Positions 53,279-63,713 are shown, counted from the stretch's first letter. The stretch is DNA of 64,000 nucleotides from Bacillus cereus G9842 (GCF_000021305.1 NC_011772.1:1216001-1280000); one strand, 5' to 3'. The notes: generated from the sequence alone by a model not told the origin. A program made the numbers and translations.

Positions 53279-54364
53279 ATGACTACATTCGCAACAGAAT
53301 GGGAAAAGCAATTAGAGCTATACCCAGAAGAGTACCGAAAAGCATACCGCCGAGTGAAAAGGGCGAGTGAAATTTTATTACGTGAACCAGAGCCGCAAGT
53401 AGGATTAACGCCGAAAGAGGTTATTTGGACGAAGAATAAGACGAAGCTTTATCGCTACATTCCAAAACAAGAAAAAACACAAAGAGTTCCAATTTTGTTA
53501 ATATATGCTCTTATTAATAAACCATATATTATGGATTTAACTCCTGGAAATAGTTTAGTGGAATATCTAGTGGATCGTGGTTTTGATGTGTATATGCTTG
53601 ATTGGGGCACATTTGGTTTAGAAGATAGTCATTTGAAATTTGATGATTTCGTGTTTGATTATATTGCAAAAGCAGTAAAAAAAGTAATGCGAACTGCAAA
53701 AGCGGACGAGATTTCTTTACTTGGTTATTGCATGGGTGGAACGCTAACTTCCATTTATGCAGCACTTCATCCGCACATGCCAATTCGTAATTTAATTTTC
53801 ATGACAAGTCCTTTTGATTTCTCTGAAACAGGATTGTATGGTCCTTTATTAGATGAGAAATACTTCAATTTAGATAAAGCGGTTGATACATTTGGAAATA
53901 TTCCGCCAGAAATGATTGATTTCGGAAACAAAATGTTAAAACCAATTACGAACTTTGTTGGTCCATATGTTGCTTTAGTAGATCGTTCAGAGAATGAGCG
54001 CTTCGTCGAAAGCTGGAGATTGGTTCAAAAGTGGGTTGGTGATGGTATTCCGTTCCCAGGTGAATCATACAGACAGTGGATTCGTGATTTTTATCAAAAT
54101 AATAAACTGGTTAAGGGTGAACTTGTTATTCGCGGACAAAAGGTAGACCTTGCAAATATTAAGGCGAATGTCTTAAATATTTCCGGGAAACGTGATCATA
54201 TCGCTTTGCCATGTCAAGTAGAAGCGTTACTAGACCATATTTCTAGCACAGATAAACAATATGTATGTTTACCGACAGGGCATATGTCTATTGTTTACGG
54301 TGGAACAGCTGTAAAACAAACATATCCGACGATTGGAAATTGGCTTGAAGAGCGTTCTAATTAA
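53279..54364 (+). CDS. phaC: Class IV polyhydroxyalkanoate synthase PhaC
   Basis: The catalytic subunit that polymerises (R)-3-hydroxyacyl-CoA at the granule surface. The 361-residue alpha/beta-hydrolase has the lipase-like box GYCMGG with nucleophile Cys151. Asp306 in GKRDHI and His335 in TGHMS complete the triad, at the positions known for class IV enzymes. AAAAAGGAGAT precedes the ATG. Works with PhaR encoded upstream. Confidence 0.96.
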   Translation: MTTFATEWEKQLELYPEEYRKAYRRVKRASEILLREPEPQVGLTPKEVIWTKNKTKLYRYIPKQEKTQRVPILLIYALINKPYIMDLTPGNSLVEYLVDRGFDVYMLDWGTFGLEDSHLKFDDFVFDYIAKAVKKVMRTAKADEISLLGYCMGGTLTSIYAALHPHMPIRNLIFMTSPFDFSETGLYGPLLDEKYFNLDKAVDTFGNIPPEMIDFGNKMLKPITNFVGPYVALVDRSENERFVESWRLVQKWVGDGIPFPGESYRQWIRDFYQNNKLVKGELVIRGQKVDLANIKANVLNISGKRDHIALPCQVEALLDHISSTDKQYVCLPTGHMSIVYGGTAVKQTYPTIGNWLEERSN

Positions 54365-54367
54365 AAA

Positions 54368-54407
54368 TAAAAAAATCCAACTAGCCTATGTTAGTTGGAT
54401 TTTTTTA
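54368..54407 (+). terminator. Terminator after phaC
   Basis: AAAAAATCCAACTA pairs with TAGTTGGATTTTTT around an 8-nt loop. Confidence 0.92.
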
Positions 54408-54459
54408 TGGAAAATAACAAAACATAGAAAGGAGAAATTTATATTTTAGGAGTATGATT

Positions 54460-55653
54460 ATGAAACTTATGACCGGTAAGTTGTTTTGGAATACAGGAGT
54501 TTCTGTACCTTGTTATCCACCGTTAGAAAGTGATATGATATGTGATGTACTTGTAGTCGGAAGTGGCGAAGCAGGTGCTCATATAGCGCATTCGTTAGCG
54601 AAAATTGGTATGAGTGTTACACTTATTGAAAAAAGAGCAATTGCGTGTGGTAGCACAGCTGCTAATACAGGTTTACTACAATTTCTTCATGATAAATCGT
54701 TAACTTCTCTTATTCATACATTTGGTAAAGAAAAAGGGGTACGAGCATATAAGCTTTGTTATGAAGCGCTAAGAACAATGGAAGAGGTTATACCGACTCT
54801 TGATATTGATCCCCATTTTATTCCGCGAAATAGTTTATATTATGCAAGTAAAAGTGAGGATGTCTCATTTTTACAAGAGGAATATAATACGTTACAGAAT
54901 TATGGATTTCCAGTTGAATATTTTACAGAAGCTGATATTAAGAAACGTTATTCTTTTGCAAAACAAGCAGCGTTATATATGCAAGGTGATGCTGAGGTGA
55001 ATCCGTATTTACTAGCGCATAGTTTTTTGCATAAAGCAAACCAAATGGGAGCTAATATATATAAACATACAGAGGCAATACATATAAAAAAACACCAAAA
55101 TGATTTAATTTGTTACACGAAAACAGGAAATCAAATTGTAGCAAAGAATATTATTATGGCGACAGGTTATGAAGCGCTTTTTGGAAAGAAAGAAAAGAAT
55201 ACAACAGTAGAAACTTCTTATGCAATTGTAACAAATGAAATAAATCAGTTTGAAGGCTGGCATGAGCGATCGTTAATTTGGGAAACGGCACGGCCCTACT
55301 TATATTTTCGAACGTATCGAAACCGCATTATTGTAGGCGGATTAGATGAAGCGATACAAATTCAAACAATCGGTGATACGAAATTATTGCATAAGCGTGA
55401 TATCCTTATTAATATTGTAAAAGAACTGTTCCCGCAGTATAAAAATATACAGGCAGACTACTATTGGGCAGCCGCATTTGGTGGTACTCATGATGGTCTC
55501 CCCATTTTAAAAGAAGACGAAAAGATACATAATTTGTTTTACGCATTGCCGTATGGAGGTAATGGAACTGTATATGGAATGGTCTTTGCCAAATTATTTG
55601 AGCAGTTATTTACAAATAAAGAAAGTAAAGATTTTTCTTTATTTAATCGATAG
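54460..55653 (+). CDS. FAD-dependent oxidoreductase, DAO family
   Basis: A 397-residue flavoprotein. The FAD-binding beta-alpha-beta is at about 29-58 (VLVVGSGEAGAHIAHSLAK, VTLIEK), then STAANTGLLQF, and near the C-terminus FGGTHDGLPIL with PYGGNGTVYGM. This is the DadA/glycine oxidase fold; the amine or amino acid substrate cannot be told. The start is ATG 54460, since ATG 54454 lies against the AGGAG. A KtrB gene follows after 23 nt. Confidence 0.85.
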   Translation: MKLMTGKLFWNTGVSVPCYPPLESDMICDVLVVGSGEAGAHIAHSLAKIGMSVTLIEKRAIACGSTAANTGLLQFLHDKSLTSLIHTFGKEKGVRAYKLCYEALRTMEEVIPTLDIDPHFIPRNSLYYASKSEDVSFLQEEYNTLQNYGFPVEYFTEADIKKRYSFAKQAALYMQGDAEVNPYLLAHSFLHKANQMGANIYKHTEAIHIKKHQNDLICYTKTGNQIVAKNIIMATGYEALFGKKEKNTTVETSYAIVTNEINQFEGWHERSLIWETARPYLYFRTYRNRIIVGGLDEAIQIQTIGDTKLLHKRDILINIVKELFPQYKNIQADYYWAAAFGGTHDGLPILKEDEKIHNLFYALPYGGNGTVYGMVFAKLFEQLFTNKESKDFSLFNR

Positions 55654-55676
55654 AAAAAAGGTAGCGAAGTGATGGA

Positions 55677-57026
55677 ATGAGAGATATAAAAAAGTTTTTA
55701 CAAAAATTACGTCCTGTACAACTCATCGTTTTGTTTTATTTATTAGCGGTAGTTGTATCGGTAATATTGCTTAGTTTCCCGTTTGTTACGAAGGCTGGTG
55801 TGAAATGGACATTTATAGATGCCCTCTTTACATCTGTTAGTGCGGTAAGTGTTACGGGACTGTCTGTTGTTACGATTTCAGATACATTTACTACGGCAGG
55901 AATTATTATGTTAGCCCTTATTTTACAATTAGGCGGCTTAGGGATTATGGCACTTGGTACGTTTGTTTGGATTATAACGGGGAAAAAAATCGGTTTGCAG
56001 AGAAGAAGACTCATTATGGCAGATCATAATCAAGGGAATTTATCAGGCCTTGTAGAATTGATGCGTTCTATTTTAATTGTAATTATTTCGATAGAACTTA
56101 TTGGAGCAATACTATTAGGTACAAGATTTCTACTTTATTTTCCAACTTGGCAAGAAGCTTATTTCCACGGTTTCTTTGCCGCTGTTAGTGCAACTACGAA
56201 CGGAGGATTTGATTTAACTGGACAATCACTAATTCCGTACAAAAAAGATTATATTGTGCAAATGATTCATATGTTGCTTATTATTTTAGGAGCGATTGGC
56301 TTCCCGGTGTTAATGGAAGTAAAACAATTCTTTAGTAAAAGGCGACAGCAACTATTCCGCTTTTCGTTATTTACAAAATTGACGACAACGACATTTTTTG
56401 CACTCGTTATCGTTGGAACAATTATGATTTTTCTACTAGAACGAAATCAGTTTTTAGCAGGAAAGTCATGGCATGAAACAGTTTTCTATACATTATTCCA
56501 ATCTGTGACGACGCGAAGTGGTGGACTGGCTACAATGGATATACGTGAATTGTCACAACCGACGCTTTTATTTATGAGTATATTAATGTTTATAGGGGCA
56601 TCTCCAAGTTCGGTTGGGGGCGGAATACGTACAACAACATTTGCTGTTAGTATATTGTCACTATACACCTTTGCAAGGGGCGGTAGAACAGTTAGAGTCT
56701 TCAAACGTCAGTTACATGAAGAGGATGTACTGAAAGCATCTGTCGTTATGACGATGGGGATTTTGTTATGTGCTACTGCGCTATTCGTTTTATCTATTAC
56801 GGAAAATGTACCGCTTATGAGCTTAATTGTTGAGGTTTGTTCTGCTTTCGGAACGACAGGACTATCAACAGGTGTTACGCCTGATTTAACAACTATTGGG
56901 AAGCTTGTACTCATTGTGCTTATGTTTATCGGACGCGTTGGTATTTTAACATTTATTTTAGCTAGTGGTGGAAGGGAACAACCACCTCGCTATAAATACC
57001 CGAAAGAACGGATTATTATTGGATAG
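55677..57026 (+). CDS. KtrB/TrkH-family potassium transporter (second copy)
   Basis: A 449-residue K+ transporter membrane subunit with four pore segments: SAVSVTGLSVVT, SATTNGGFDLTG, TTRSGGLATMD and SAFGTTGLSTGV. The C-terminus is YKYPKERIIIG, close to that of the first copy (KYPNEDILTG). No regulatory KtrA-type gene is next to it. It lies 23 nt after the FAD oxidoreductase and may be co-transcribed. Ribosome binding site is weak (AAGTGATGGA). Confidence 0.9.
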   Translation: MRDIKKFLQKLRPVQLIVLFYLLAVVVSVILLSFPFVTKAGVKWTFIDALFTSVSAVSVTGLSVVTISDTFTTAGIIMLALILQLGGLGIMALGTFVWIITGKKIGLQRRRLIMADHNQGNLSGLVELMRSILIVIISIELIGAILLGTRFLLYFPTWQEAYFHGFFAAVSATTNGGFDLTGQSLIPYKKDYIVQMIHMLLIILGAIGFPVLMEVKQFFSKRRQQLFRFSLFTKLTTTTFFALVIVGTIMIFLLERNQFLAGKSWHETVFYTLFQSVTTRSGGLATMDIRELSQPTLLFMSILMFIGASPSSVGGGIRTTTFAVSILSLYTFARGGRTVRVFKRQLHEEDVLKASVVMTMGILLCATALFVLSITENVPLMSLIVEVCSAFGTTGLSTGVTPDLTTIGKLVLIVLMFIGRVGILTFILASGGREQPPRYKYPKERIIIG

Positions 57027-57030
57027 TATG

Positions 57031-57066
57031 AAACCATTCTACCTATGTTAGGTAGAATGGTTTTTT
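57031..57066 (+). terminator. Terminator after the second ktrB-type gene
   Basis: ACCATTCTACCTA pairs with TAGGTAGAATGGT around a 3-nt loop, followed by T5. It also covers the end of the convergent DUF3905 gene. Confidence 0.92.
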
Positions 57067-57406
57067 AGTCGTTAATGCCAAATTGTGGATGCATAAAAGC
57101 TTCATTTTTATTATCTGATTCGTTTTTTAGCAACTCTTGATTTTCTTCTGAAATCCACCCAATATCATTTGTAGGATGGATCCACTCATCACCAGCCATA
57201 ATGGCAGGATCTACTTCATCACTCCAATTGTTAAGTGGACTGTTCTCGGAATTATATTTACTGTCTCCAATTACAACATCATATGGATTCACAAAAGGTT
57301 GTTGCATCGTTTTTCCTGTTCCTTTAAAAGATGGAAAATTCATTTGATGCGGGAGCGTTTCGTCTAAAATTGGTGATTGAATCTTTTCTTTTTTCTTCAA
57401 AATCAT
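57065..57406 (-). CDS. DUF3905-type protein, probably sporulation related
   Basis: A 113-residue soluble, acidic, Asn/Trp-rich protein. The central block NPYDVVIGDSKYNSENSPL, WSDEVDPAIMAGDEWIHPTNDIGW is what I recall of DUF3905, found in spore formers only. AAAAAGGAGCG precedes the ATG. It converges on the ktrB-type gene. No function known; expression during sporulation is inferred from family distribution. Confidence 0.7.
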   Translation of the reverse strand: MILKKKEKIQSPILDETLPHQMNFPSFKGTGKTMQQPFVNPYDVVIGDSKYNSENSPLNNWSDEVDPAIMAGDEWIHPTNDIGWISEENQELLKNESDNKNEAFMHPQFGIND

Positions 57407-57548
57407 CGCTCCTTTTTATAATGATTTCTTCATACGTAGTATTTCCATCGAACGCCTCTTATGTACTTGTTAACACTTGCCAGTAATAATTATTTTAAAT
57501 TGTTTCAAACTAGAGTAGAAAGTGATTTCTTGAGAGCAGGTGAATGTA

Positions 57549-57701
57549 TTGGTAAAAAGAAAAGTAAAACAAAATGCGGCAATCAATAATAATAAAACTC
57601 CGAAAGAAAGCTTACCAGATGCAGAATTTGCATTAGAGTATGAAGGAGAAAATAGCGCAAAGTATGCTAATCGTAATTCAAAAAAAGGGAAACAAAAATG
57701 A
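57549..57701 (+). CDS. Small basic hydrophilic protein, spore-protein-like
   Basis: A 50-residue protein from TTG 57549, six bases after AGGTGA. It begins VKRKVKQNAAINNNKTPKES and ends NRNSKKGKQK, with an acidic centre (LPDAEFALEYEGENSA). The Lys/Arg ends, Asn/Gln content and size resemble minor small acid-soluble spore proteins or YfhD-like proteins. A strong terminator overlaps its stop. The exact family is not certain. Confidence 0.6.
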   Translation: MVKRKVKQNAAINNNKTPKESLPDAEFALEYEGENSAKYANRNSKKGKQK

Positions 57702-57729
57702 GGCGTTTTTACAAACGCCTCATTTTTTT
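57695..57729 (+). terminator. Terminator after the small basic protein gene
   Basis: AAAATGAGGCGTTT pairs with AAACGCCTCATTTT around a 4-nt loop; T7 follows. Confidence 0.92.
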
Positions 57730-57928
57730 GTGGGATTATAAAGGTTTTTTTAATTATTTGTAAATTTAGTGTTTTCTATTAGCAGAAAAATGCGAAAAAA
57801 CATAGAAGTAGCAACGTATTACACAAAAACAAACAACAAACAAAAGATTAATGTTGGTTTAATACTGCTTTTACACTAGTTGTTTATATTTGAGTTGTAC
57901 ATAAGATTTGTAAAAGGAGAGAGAAACA

Positions 57929-59005
57929 GTGAAAAAAACAATCTTTAAAGCTGTAGCGACTGGAATGGTATTTTCGTTATTAATGGGGTGTGGTGCAAAG
58001 AAGGAAGAAAGTGCTGGAGCGAAAGTGAAAGATGAAAAATTATCTGGATCATTAACTGTTTACACAGCAATTGAAGAAGAGCTTGTACCAATTTATCTTG
58101 ATTCCTTTAAAAAGAAATATCCTGATGTGAAATTAAACATTGTACGTGATTCAACAGGAGTTATTACTGCGAAATTGCTAGCTGAAGGGAAAAATACACA
58201 AGCAGATGTTGTATGGGGAACTGCGGCATCAAGTCTATTAGCTTTAGATAAAAAAGATATGTTAAAAGGATACTCTCCAAAAGGAACAGATCGTGTTCTT
58301 CCGCAATTTAAAGATGATAAGCAACCTGAAAAATGGGTAGGAAATACTGCATTTATGACGGGGATTGCTGTAAATAAAGAAGAATTAAAGAAGAAAAATT
58401 TACCGATGCCAGAATCATATGAAGATTTAACGAAACCAGAGTATAAAGGAACACTTGTTATGCCACATCCAGCATCATCTGGAACAGGGTTTTTAACAGT
58501 TTCTGCATGGCTACAAATCATGGGTGAAGATAAAGGCTGGGATTACATGAAGAAACTTCATGATAATATGGCAAGTTATACGCATTCAGGATCAAAACCA
58601 GCAAAATTAGCAGGAGCAGGTGAATATCCAGTCGGTGTATCAATGGTTTATAGTGCTTTAAAAGAAAAACAAAAAGGTGCCCCAGTTGAAGTTGTACTGC
58701 CGAAAGAAGGATTAGGATGGGAAGTAGAAGCGAACGCACTTATTAAGAAAGATAATGCGAAAAATGATAAATTAGCGCAAGCATTTTTAGATTGGGCAAT
58801 TACTGATGATGTAATGAAGTTATACTTTGAGAAAAATGGATTTGCGACAATTAAAAATGACTATAAACTTCCAGAGGGATTCCCGAAAGATGTTACTGAA
58901 AAATTATATAAAAAGAATGACTTTAAATGGGCAGCAGAAAATCGTGACAAAATTTTAGAAAAATGGGAAAAAGAGTTTGGCCAAAAAGCAGAACCGAAAA
59001 AGTAA
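57929..59005 (+). CDS. 2-aminoethylphosphonate ABC transporter binding lipoprotein
   Basis: A 358-residue extracellular solute-binding lipoprotein (lipobox SLLMGC) with LTVYTAIEEELVPIYLDSFKKKYPDVKLNIVRDSTG and ADVVWGTAASSLLAL, and SGTGFLTVSAWLQIMGE in the ligand cleft. It belongs to the iron(III)/AEP (PhnS-like) branch. AGGAGAGAG precedes the start. It heads an operon with PhnX and PhnW, which fixes the ligand as 2-aminoethylphosphonate with good probability. Confidence 0.86.
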   Translation: MKKTIFKAVATGMVFSLLMGCGAKKEESAGAKVKDEKLSGSLTVYTAIEEELVPIYLDSFKKKYPDVKLNIVRDSTGVITAKLLAEGKNTQADVVWGTAASSLLALDKKDMLKGYSPKGTDRVLPQFKDDKQPEKWVGNTAFMTGIAVNKEELKKKNLPMPESYEDLTKPEYKGTLVMPHPASSGTGFLTVSAWLQIMGEDKGWDYMKKLHDNMASYTHSGSKPAKLAGAGEYPVGVSMVYSALKEKQKGAPVEVVLPKEGLGWEVEANALIKKDNAKNDKLAQAFLDWAITDDVMKLYFEKNGFATIKNDYKLPEGFPKDVTEKLYKKNDFKWAAENRDKILEKWEKEFGQKAEPKK

Positions 59006-59024
59006 GTGAGTGGGAGAGAGAAAA

Positions 59025-60026
59025 ATGAGCGAATATTTATCAATTCAACACATTCAAAAACAGTTTGATGCATTTACAGCGTTAAAAGATATTTCTTTTA
59101 CTGTGAACAAAAATGAGTTTGTTTGTTTATTAGGCCCAAGTGGTTGTGGGAAAACGACGTTGCTTCGCATTTTAGCGGGACTAGAGGAACCAACGACTGG
59201 CAGTATAGCTGTGAATGGAAAAGATATTACAGCATTGCCTCCTGGAAAGAGAAACTTCGGAATGGTTTTCCAATCGTATGCTTTATTTCCGAATTTAACA
59301 GCACTTGAAAATATTGAATACGGCTTAAAGACAAAAAAATATGGGAAAGCAGAAGTGAAAGAGAAAGCGCTAGATGCGTTAAAACTTGTAGATTTGCTGA
59401 ATGTAAAAGATAAATATCCTGCTCAAATGTCTGGTGGACAACAGCAGCGAGTAGCACTTGCACGTGCGCTCGCTCTGTCTCCAGATATTTTGTTACTCGA
59501 TGAGCCGTTATCAGCTTTAGATGCAAAAGTGCGTGAAAAATTACGTAGAGAAATGCGTGATTTGCAAGAGGAAATAGGAATAACGACGATTATGGTAACG
59601 CATGATCAAGAAGAGGCATTAACGATGGCTGATAAAATTGTTGTAATGAATCATGCGGAAATTATGCAGATTGGAACACCAGAGGAGATTTATCAAAGAC
59701 CAGCCAATCCGTTTGTGGCAGATTTTATTGGTTCTATTAATTTCTTTTCGAAAAATAACGAAGAACATGCAATTCGTCCTGAACATGTAACAATTGTACA
59801 AAAGGAAGGTATTAAAACAGTTGTGGAAAGTATGGAATTTCGCGGATCCGTATATCGGACGGAAGTGCGAGTCATAGAAGAAAACACACACCTTTATAAT
59901 GAGAAAATTGTAGTGGATATATTAGCATCAGAAGTAGAAGCAACCGCTATTAGAAAAGGAAAGCCGATTCAAATCTCTTTCTCAGAAAATCATATGTTGT
60001 CATATGGAAAGAAGGTCATTGTATAG
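59025..60026 (+). CDS. 2-aminoethylphosphonate ABC transporter ATPase
   Basis: A 333-residue ATPase (PhnT-like) with Walker [10 protein letters not shown], signature MSGGQQQR, Walker B ILLLDEP and switch [10 protein letters not shown] region. A C-terminal TOBE-like domain begins at IRPEHVTI (about 245). ATG 59025 follows GGGAGAGAG; upstream in-frame codons overlap that site. The permease begins at the next base after its stop. Confidence 0.9.
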   Translation: MSEYLSIQHIQKQFDAFTALKDISFTVNKNEFVCLLGPSGCGKTTLLRILAGLEEPTTGSIAVNGKDITALPPGKRNFGMVFQSYALFPNLTALENIEYGLKTKKYGKAEVKEKALDALKLVDLLNVKDKYPAQMSGGQQQRVALARALALSPDILLLDEPLSALDAKVREKLRREMRDLQEEIGITTIMVTHDQEEALTMADKIVVMNHAEIMQIGTPEEIYQRPANPFVADFIGSINFFSKNNEEHAIRPEHVTIVQKEGIKTVVESMEFRGSVYRTEVRVIEENTHLYNEKIVVDILASEVEATAIRKGKPIQISFSENHMLSYGKKVIV

Positions 60027-61784
60027 ATGGAGATGTTAGAAAACTATAAGGTAGAAAGTACGAAAAAAAAGATTAAGAGAAGTATTGGGAAAGAGGAATG
60101 GATCCAAAGGCTCGTAATTATCGGTATGATCCTTTCCTTCCTTATCATACTTGTATTGCCGCTATTACAAATATTTACACAAGCTTTTTATAATAAAGAT
60201 GGAGTTTTCATTGGTTTAGCGAATTTCAGTAAATATTTCACAACACCAACTTTAGTTCAGTCTTTACAAAATACAGTATGGATTTCGGGCGCAACAACAA
60301 TTATTTCAGTTGCAATCGCATTCGTTTACGCATATGCAATTGCCCGTACGAATGTTTTTGGAAAGCGTGTATTTCAGTATGTAGCGTTATTACCATTGTT
60401 CGCACCAACGATGATGCACGGTATAGCACTTACATATTTATTTGGTAATCAAGGGCTAGTAACGAAAGGGATGTTTGGGTTATTTGAAGGTATACAAATC
60501 CCTTTATATGGACCAGTAGGAATTGTAATAGCTGAAGTTATGTATACATTTCCGCAAGCATTTCTTATATTGCTAATTGCCTTTCAAGGATCTGATTATC
60601 GATTATATGAAGCTTCTAATATGTTAGGGGCGAGTAAAACAAAGCAATTTTTCACGGTTACTTTACCTAGTGTAAAGTACGGATTAATTAGTGCAATGTT
60701 TGTTGTGTTTACACTTAGTTTTACTGATTTTGGGGCACCAAAAATTGTTGGTGGGCAATATAATGTGCTTGCTACTGACGTATACAAACAAGTAATTGGA
60801 CAGCAAAATATGCCGATGGGTGCAACTGTCGGAATGATTTTATTAATCCCAGCTATATTCGCATTTGTAGTTGATCGTATTACGCAAAGAAAGCAGGCGA
60901 ATTTCTTATCTTCAAAAGCAGTACCATACAGAATAATAGCTAATAAGAAAAGAGATGTAATCTCATTCATATATTGTAGTGTAATTACACTTATGATCAT
61001 TCTATTATTTGTTGCAGTTGGTATTGCTGCAAGTGTGAAAGTATGGCCATATAATATGAGTTTTACATTTGAGCATTTTAATTTTTCGAGTTTAACAGGA
61101 GATGGACTTGAAGCATTTAAAAATAGCGTAATTGTTTCAGCAGTTACAGCAGTTATTGGGGCGATTTTAACATTTGTATTCGCATATGCAATTGAGAAAA
61201 TAGACCAGCTACAATTTTTTAGAAAAACAGGTTACTTTTTCTCTATAGTGCCGTTAGCGATACCAGGTTTAGTACTCGGATTAGGATATGTCTTTTTCTT
61301 TAGTCAACCAACGATTCAAATTCTGGGACTATCAGTAACGAATCCGTTTCATTCTTTATACGGAACAATCGCTGTGTTAGTACTAGTAAATATCATTCAT
61401 TTTTATTCTGTAACATTTGTCACGGCAACGACTGCCTTAAAGAAATTAGACCGAGAGTTTGAGCTTGTTTCGCAGTCAATGGGTATTCCGTTTTATAAAA
61501 CATTCTTTAGAGTAACAGTACCAATGTGTTTACCAGCAATTTTAGAAATGGTGATGTACTACTTCGTAAATTCGATGGTAACTGTGTCAGCAGTTGTATT
61601 CTTATATGCAGCTGATTTTAAACTAGCTGCCGTATCAATCGTAAATATGGATGATGCAGGAAATGTAGCGCCAGCAGCTGCAATGAGTGTACTTATTGTT
61701 ATTACAAATATTGTAGTGAGAGTTGTATATGAATGGGGAACGAAAGCACTTCGTAACCGAACTTCGCAATGGCAAAAAAGATAA
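60027..61784 (+). CDS. 2-aminoethylphosphonate ABC permease, two fused domains
   Basis: A 585-residue permease with two consecutive six-helix domains (about 30-290 and 310-575). Their EAA loops are YEASNMLGASKTKQFFTVTLP and ELVSQSMGIPFYKTFFRVTVP. One polypeptide thus replaces the two permease subunits seen elsewhere (PhnU and PhnV). A basic cytoplasmic N-terminus precedes it. It starts one base after the ATPase stop and is followed by phnX after 21 nt. Confidence 0.9.
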   Translation: MEMLENYKVESTKKKIKRSIGKEEWIQRLVIIGMILSFLIILVLPLLQIFTQAFYNKDGVFIGLANFSKYFTTPTLVQSLQNTVWISGATTIISVAIAFVYAYAIARTNVFGKRVFQYVALLPLFAPTMMHGIALTYLFGNQGLVTKGMFGLFEGIQIPLYGPVGIVIAEVMYTFPQAFLILLIAFQGSDYRLYEASNMLGASKTKQFFTVTLPSVKYGLISAMFVVFTLSFTDFGAPKIVGGQYNVLATDVYKQVIGQQNMPMGATVGMILLIPAIFAFVVDRITQRKQANFLSSKAVPYRIIANKKRDVISFIYCSVITLMIILLFVAVGIAASVKVWPYNMSFTFEHFNFSSLTGDGLEAFKNSVIVSAVTAVIGAILTFVFAYAIEKIDQLQFFRKTGYFFSIVPLAIPGLVLGLGYVFFFSQPTIQILGLSVTNPFHSLYGTIAVLVLVNIIHFYSVTFVTATTALKKLDREFELVSQSMGIPFYKTFFRVTVPMCLPAILEMVMYYFVNSMVTVSAVVFLYAADFKLAAVSIVNMDDAGNVAPAAAMSVLIVITNIVVRVVYEWGTKALRNRTSQWQKR

Positions 61785-61805
61785 ATAAGAAGGGTGATGG
61801 ACAGA

Positions 61806-62600
61806 ATGAAAATTGAAGCAGTTATTTTTGATTGGGCAGGTACGACAGTTGATTACGGATGTTTTGCACCACTAGAAGTATTCATGAAGATTTTTCATAA
61901 ACGCGGCGTTGAAATTACAGTAGAAGAAGCACGTAAGCCAATGGGATTATTAAAAATAGATCATGTAAGGGCACTAACAGAAATGCCTCGTATTGCGGAT
62001 GAGTGGAAGCGTGTCTTCGGTCAATTACCAACAGAAGTAGACATTCATGAGATGTATGAAGAGTTTGAAGAAATTCTCTTTTCTATTTTGCCAAGTTATG
62101 CTACGCCGATTGAGGGGGTAAAAGAAGTAATCGCTTCTTTACGTGAGAGAGGCATTAAAATCGGTTCAACAACTGGTTATACGAGAGAAATGATGGATAT
62201 TGTTGCAAAGGAAGCAGCGTTACAAGGATATAAACCTGATTTTCTTGTTACGCCAGATGATGTTCCAGCAGGCCGTCCATATCCATGGATGTGCTATAAA
62301 AATGCAATGGAACTTGATGTGTATCCGATGAATCATATGATAAAAGTAGGGGACACAGTATCAGATATGAAAGAAGGTAGAAATGCTGGAATGTGGACAG
62401 TTGGCGTAATTCTTGGAAGTAGTGAGCTCGGTTTAACGGAAGAGGAAGTGGAGAGTATGGATTCGGTAGAGCTTCGTGAAAAAATAGAAGTAGTTCGTAA
62501 TCGGTTTGTTGAAAATGGGGCTCATTTTACGATTGAAACGATGCAGGAGCTCGAAAATATAATAGAACATATCGAGAAACAAGAACTAATTATTTCATAA
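61806..62600 (+). CDS. phnX: Phosphonoacetaldehyde hydrolase
   Basis: A HAD-family phosphonatase that cleaves phosphonoacetaldehyde to acetaldehyde and phosphate through a Schiff base. From ATG 61806 it is 264 residues with nucleophile Asp9 in FDWAGTTVD, Schiff-base Lys50 in GLLKIDHVR and GDTVSDMKEG. ATG 61797 is an alternative and would give the published B. cereus numbering (Asp12, Lys53), but it lies only 2 nt from the AAGGG. It acts after PhnW. Confidence 0.95.
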   Translation: MKIEAVIFDWAGTTVDYGCFAPLEVFMKIFHKRGVEITVEEARKPMGLLKIDHVRALTEMPRIADEWKRVFGQLPTEVDIHEMYEEFEEILFSILPSYATPIEGVKEVIASLRERGIKIGSTTGYTREMMDIVAKEAALQGYKPDFLVTPDDVPAGRPYPWMCYKNAMELDVYPMNHMIKVGDTVSDMKEGRNAGMWTVGVILGSSELGLTEEEVESMDSVELREKIEVVRNRFVENGAHFTIETMQELENIIEHIEKQELIIS

Positions 62601-62615
62601 AAGGGGCACTGGATC

Positions 62616-63713
62616 ATGAATGAAAATCACTATTTATTATTAACACCAGGACCATTAACGACAACAAAATCAGTAAAAGAAGTTATGCTATACGATTGGT
62701 GTACGTGGGATGTTGAATATAATACGATGGTGCAAGAAGTAAGAGCTAAACTTGTATCGTTAGCGACGAAGGAAGAAGAGAAATATACAACAGTGTTAAT
62801 GCAAGGAAGCGGTACGTTTTCAGTTGAAGCAGTAATTGGTTCTGTTATTCCGGCAAATGGGAAGCTTCTCGTTTGTACAAATGGTGCGTACGGTAAGCGC
62901 ATCGTGCAAATGGCAGAGATGTTACAGATTGATGTAGTGGTCAGTCAAACAGAAGAGTGGGAACCTACTAATATTGTAGAAGTAGAAAAGTTATTGCAAG
63001 AAGATAAAGAGATTACGCATATTGCAGTTGTTCATTGTGAAACAACGACAGGTATTATAAATCCAATTGTAGATGTATGTAAATTAGGAAAGCAGTATGG
63101 AAAGGTTACAATTGTTGATGCGATGAGTAGTTTCGGCGGGATTGAAATAGACATTGCTGATTTACAAATTGATTTTTTAATTAGTAGTGCAAATAAGTGT
63201 ATTCAAGGGGTTCCTGGATTCGGATTTGTAATCGCAAAACGTGATGAATTATTGAAGTGTAAAGGAAAAGGACGTTCTTTATCTCTTGATTTATATGATC
63301 AATGGGAAACGATGGAAAAACAAAATGGGAAATGGCGTTTTACTTCACCTACACATGTTGTACATGCTTTTTATCAAGCACTACTTGAACTAGAAAAAGA
63401 GGGGGGAGTGAGAGCGCGTTACAATCGATATTACAACAATCAAAAACTACTAGTGAATAGAATGGGAGAAATCGGATTTAAGCCACTAGTAGATGAGAAA
63501 TATCAATCTCCTATTATTACATCTTTCATTTATCCAAAAGAGGGGTTCGAGTTTCAACAGTTATATAACGAATTAAAGCGTTATGGATTTGTTATTTACC
63601 CTGGAAAAATTTCGAAAGTAGATACGTTTCGCATTGGAAATATCGGTGATGTACATGAAGAAGATATTAATCGCTTAGTTGATAGTATTGCTAAAGGAGC
63701 TGTTATTGGATGA
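62616..63713 (+). CDS. phnW: 2-aminoethylphosphonate-pyruvate transaminase
   Basis: A PLP-dependent class V aminotransferase that converts 2-AEP and pyruvate to phosphonoacetaldehyde and alanine. The 365-residue protein has [16 protein letters not shown] at the N-terminus, [24 protein letters not shown] and the PLP Lys in [21 protein letters not shown] precedes the ATG. Its last codons overlap the next gene by 4 nt (ATGA). Confidence 0.96.
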   Translation: MNENHYLLLTPGPLTTTKSVKEVMLYDWCTWDVEYNTMVQEVRAKLVSLATKEEEKYTTVLMQGSGTFSVEAVIGSVIPANGKLLVCTNGAYGKRIVQMAEMLQIDVVVSQTEEWEPTNIVEVEKLLQEDKEITHIAVVHCETTTGIINPIVDVCKLGKQYGKVTIVDAMSSFGGIEIDIADLQIDFLISSANKCIQGVPGFGFVIAKRDELLKCKGKGRSLSLDLYDQWETMEKQNGKWRFTSPTHVVHAFYQALLELEKEGGVRARYNRYYNNQKLLVNRMGEIGFKPLVDEKYQSPIITSFIYPKEGFEFQQLYNELKRYGFVIYPGKISKVDTFRIGNIGDVHEEDINRLVDSIAKGAVIG

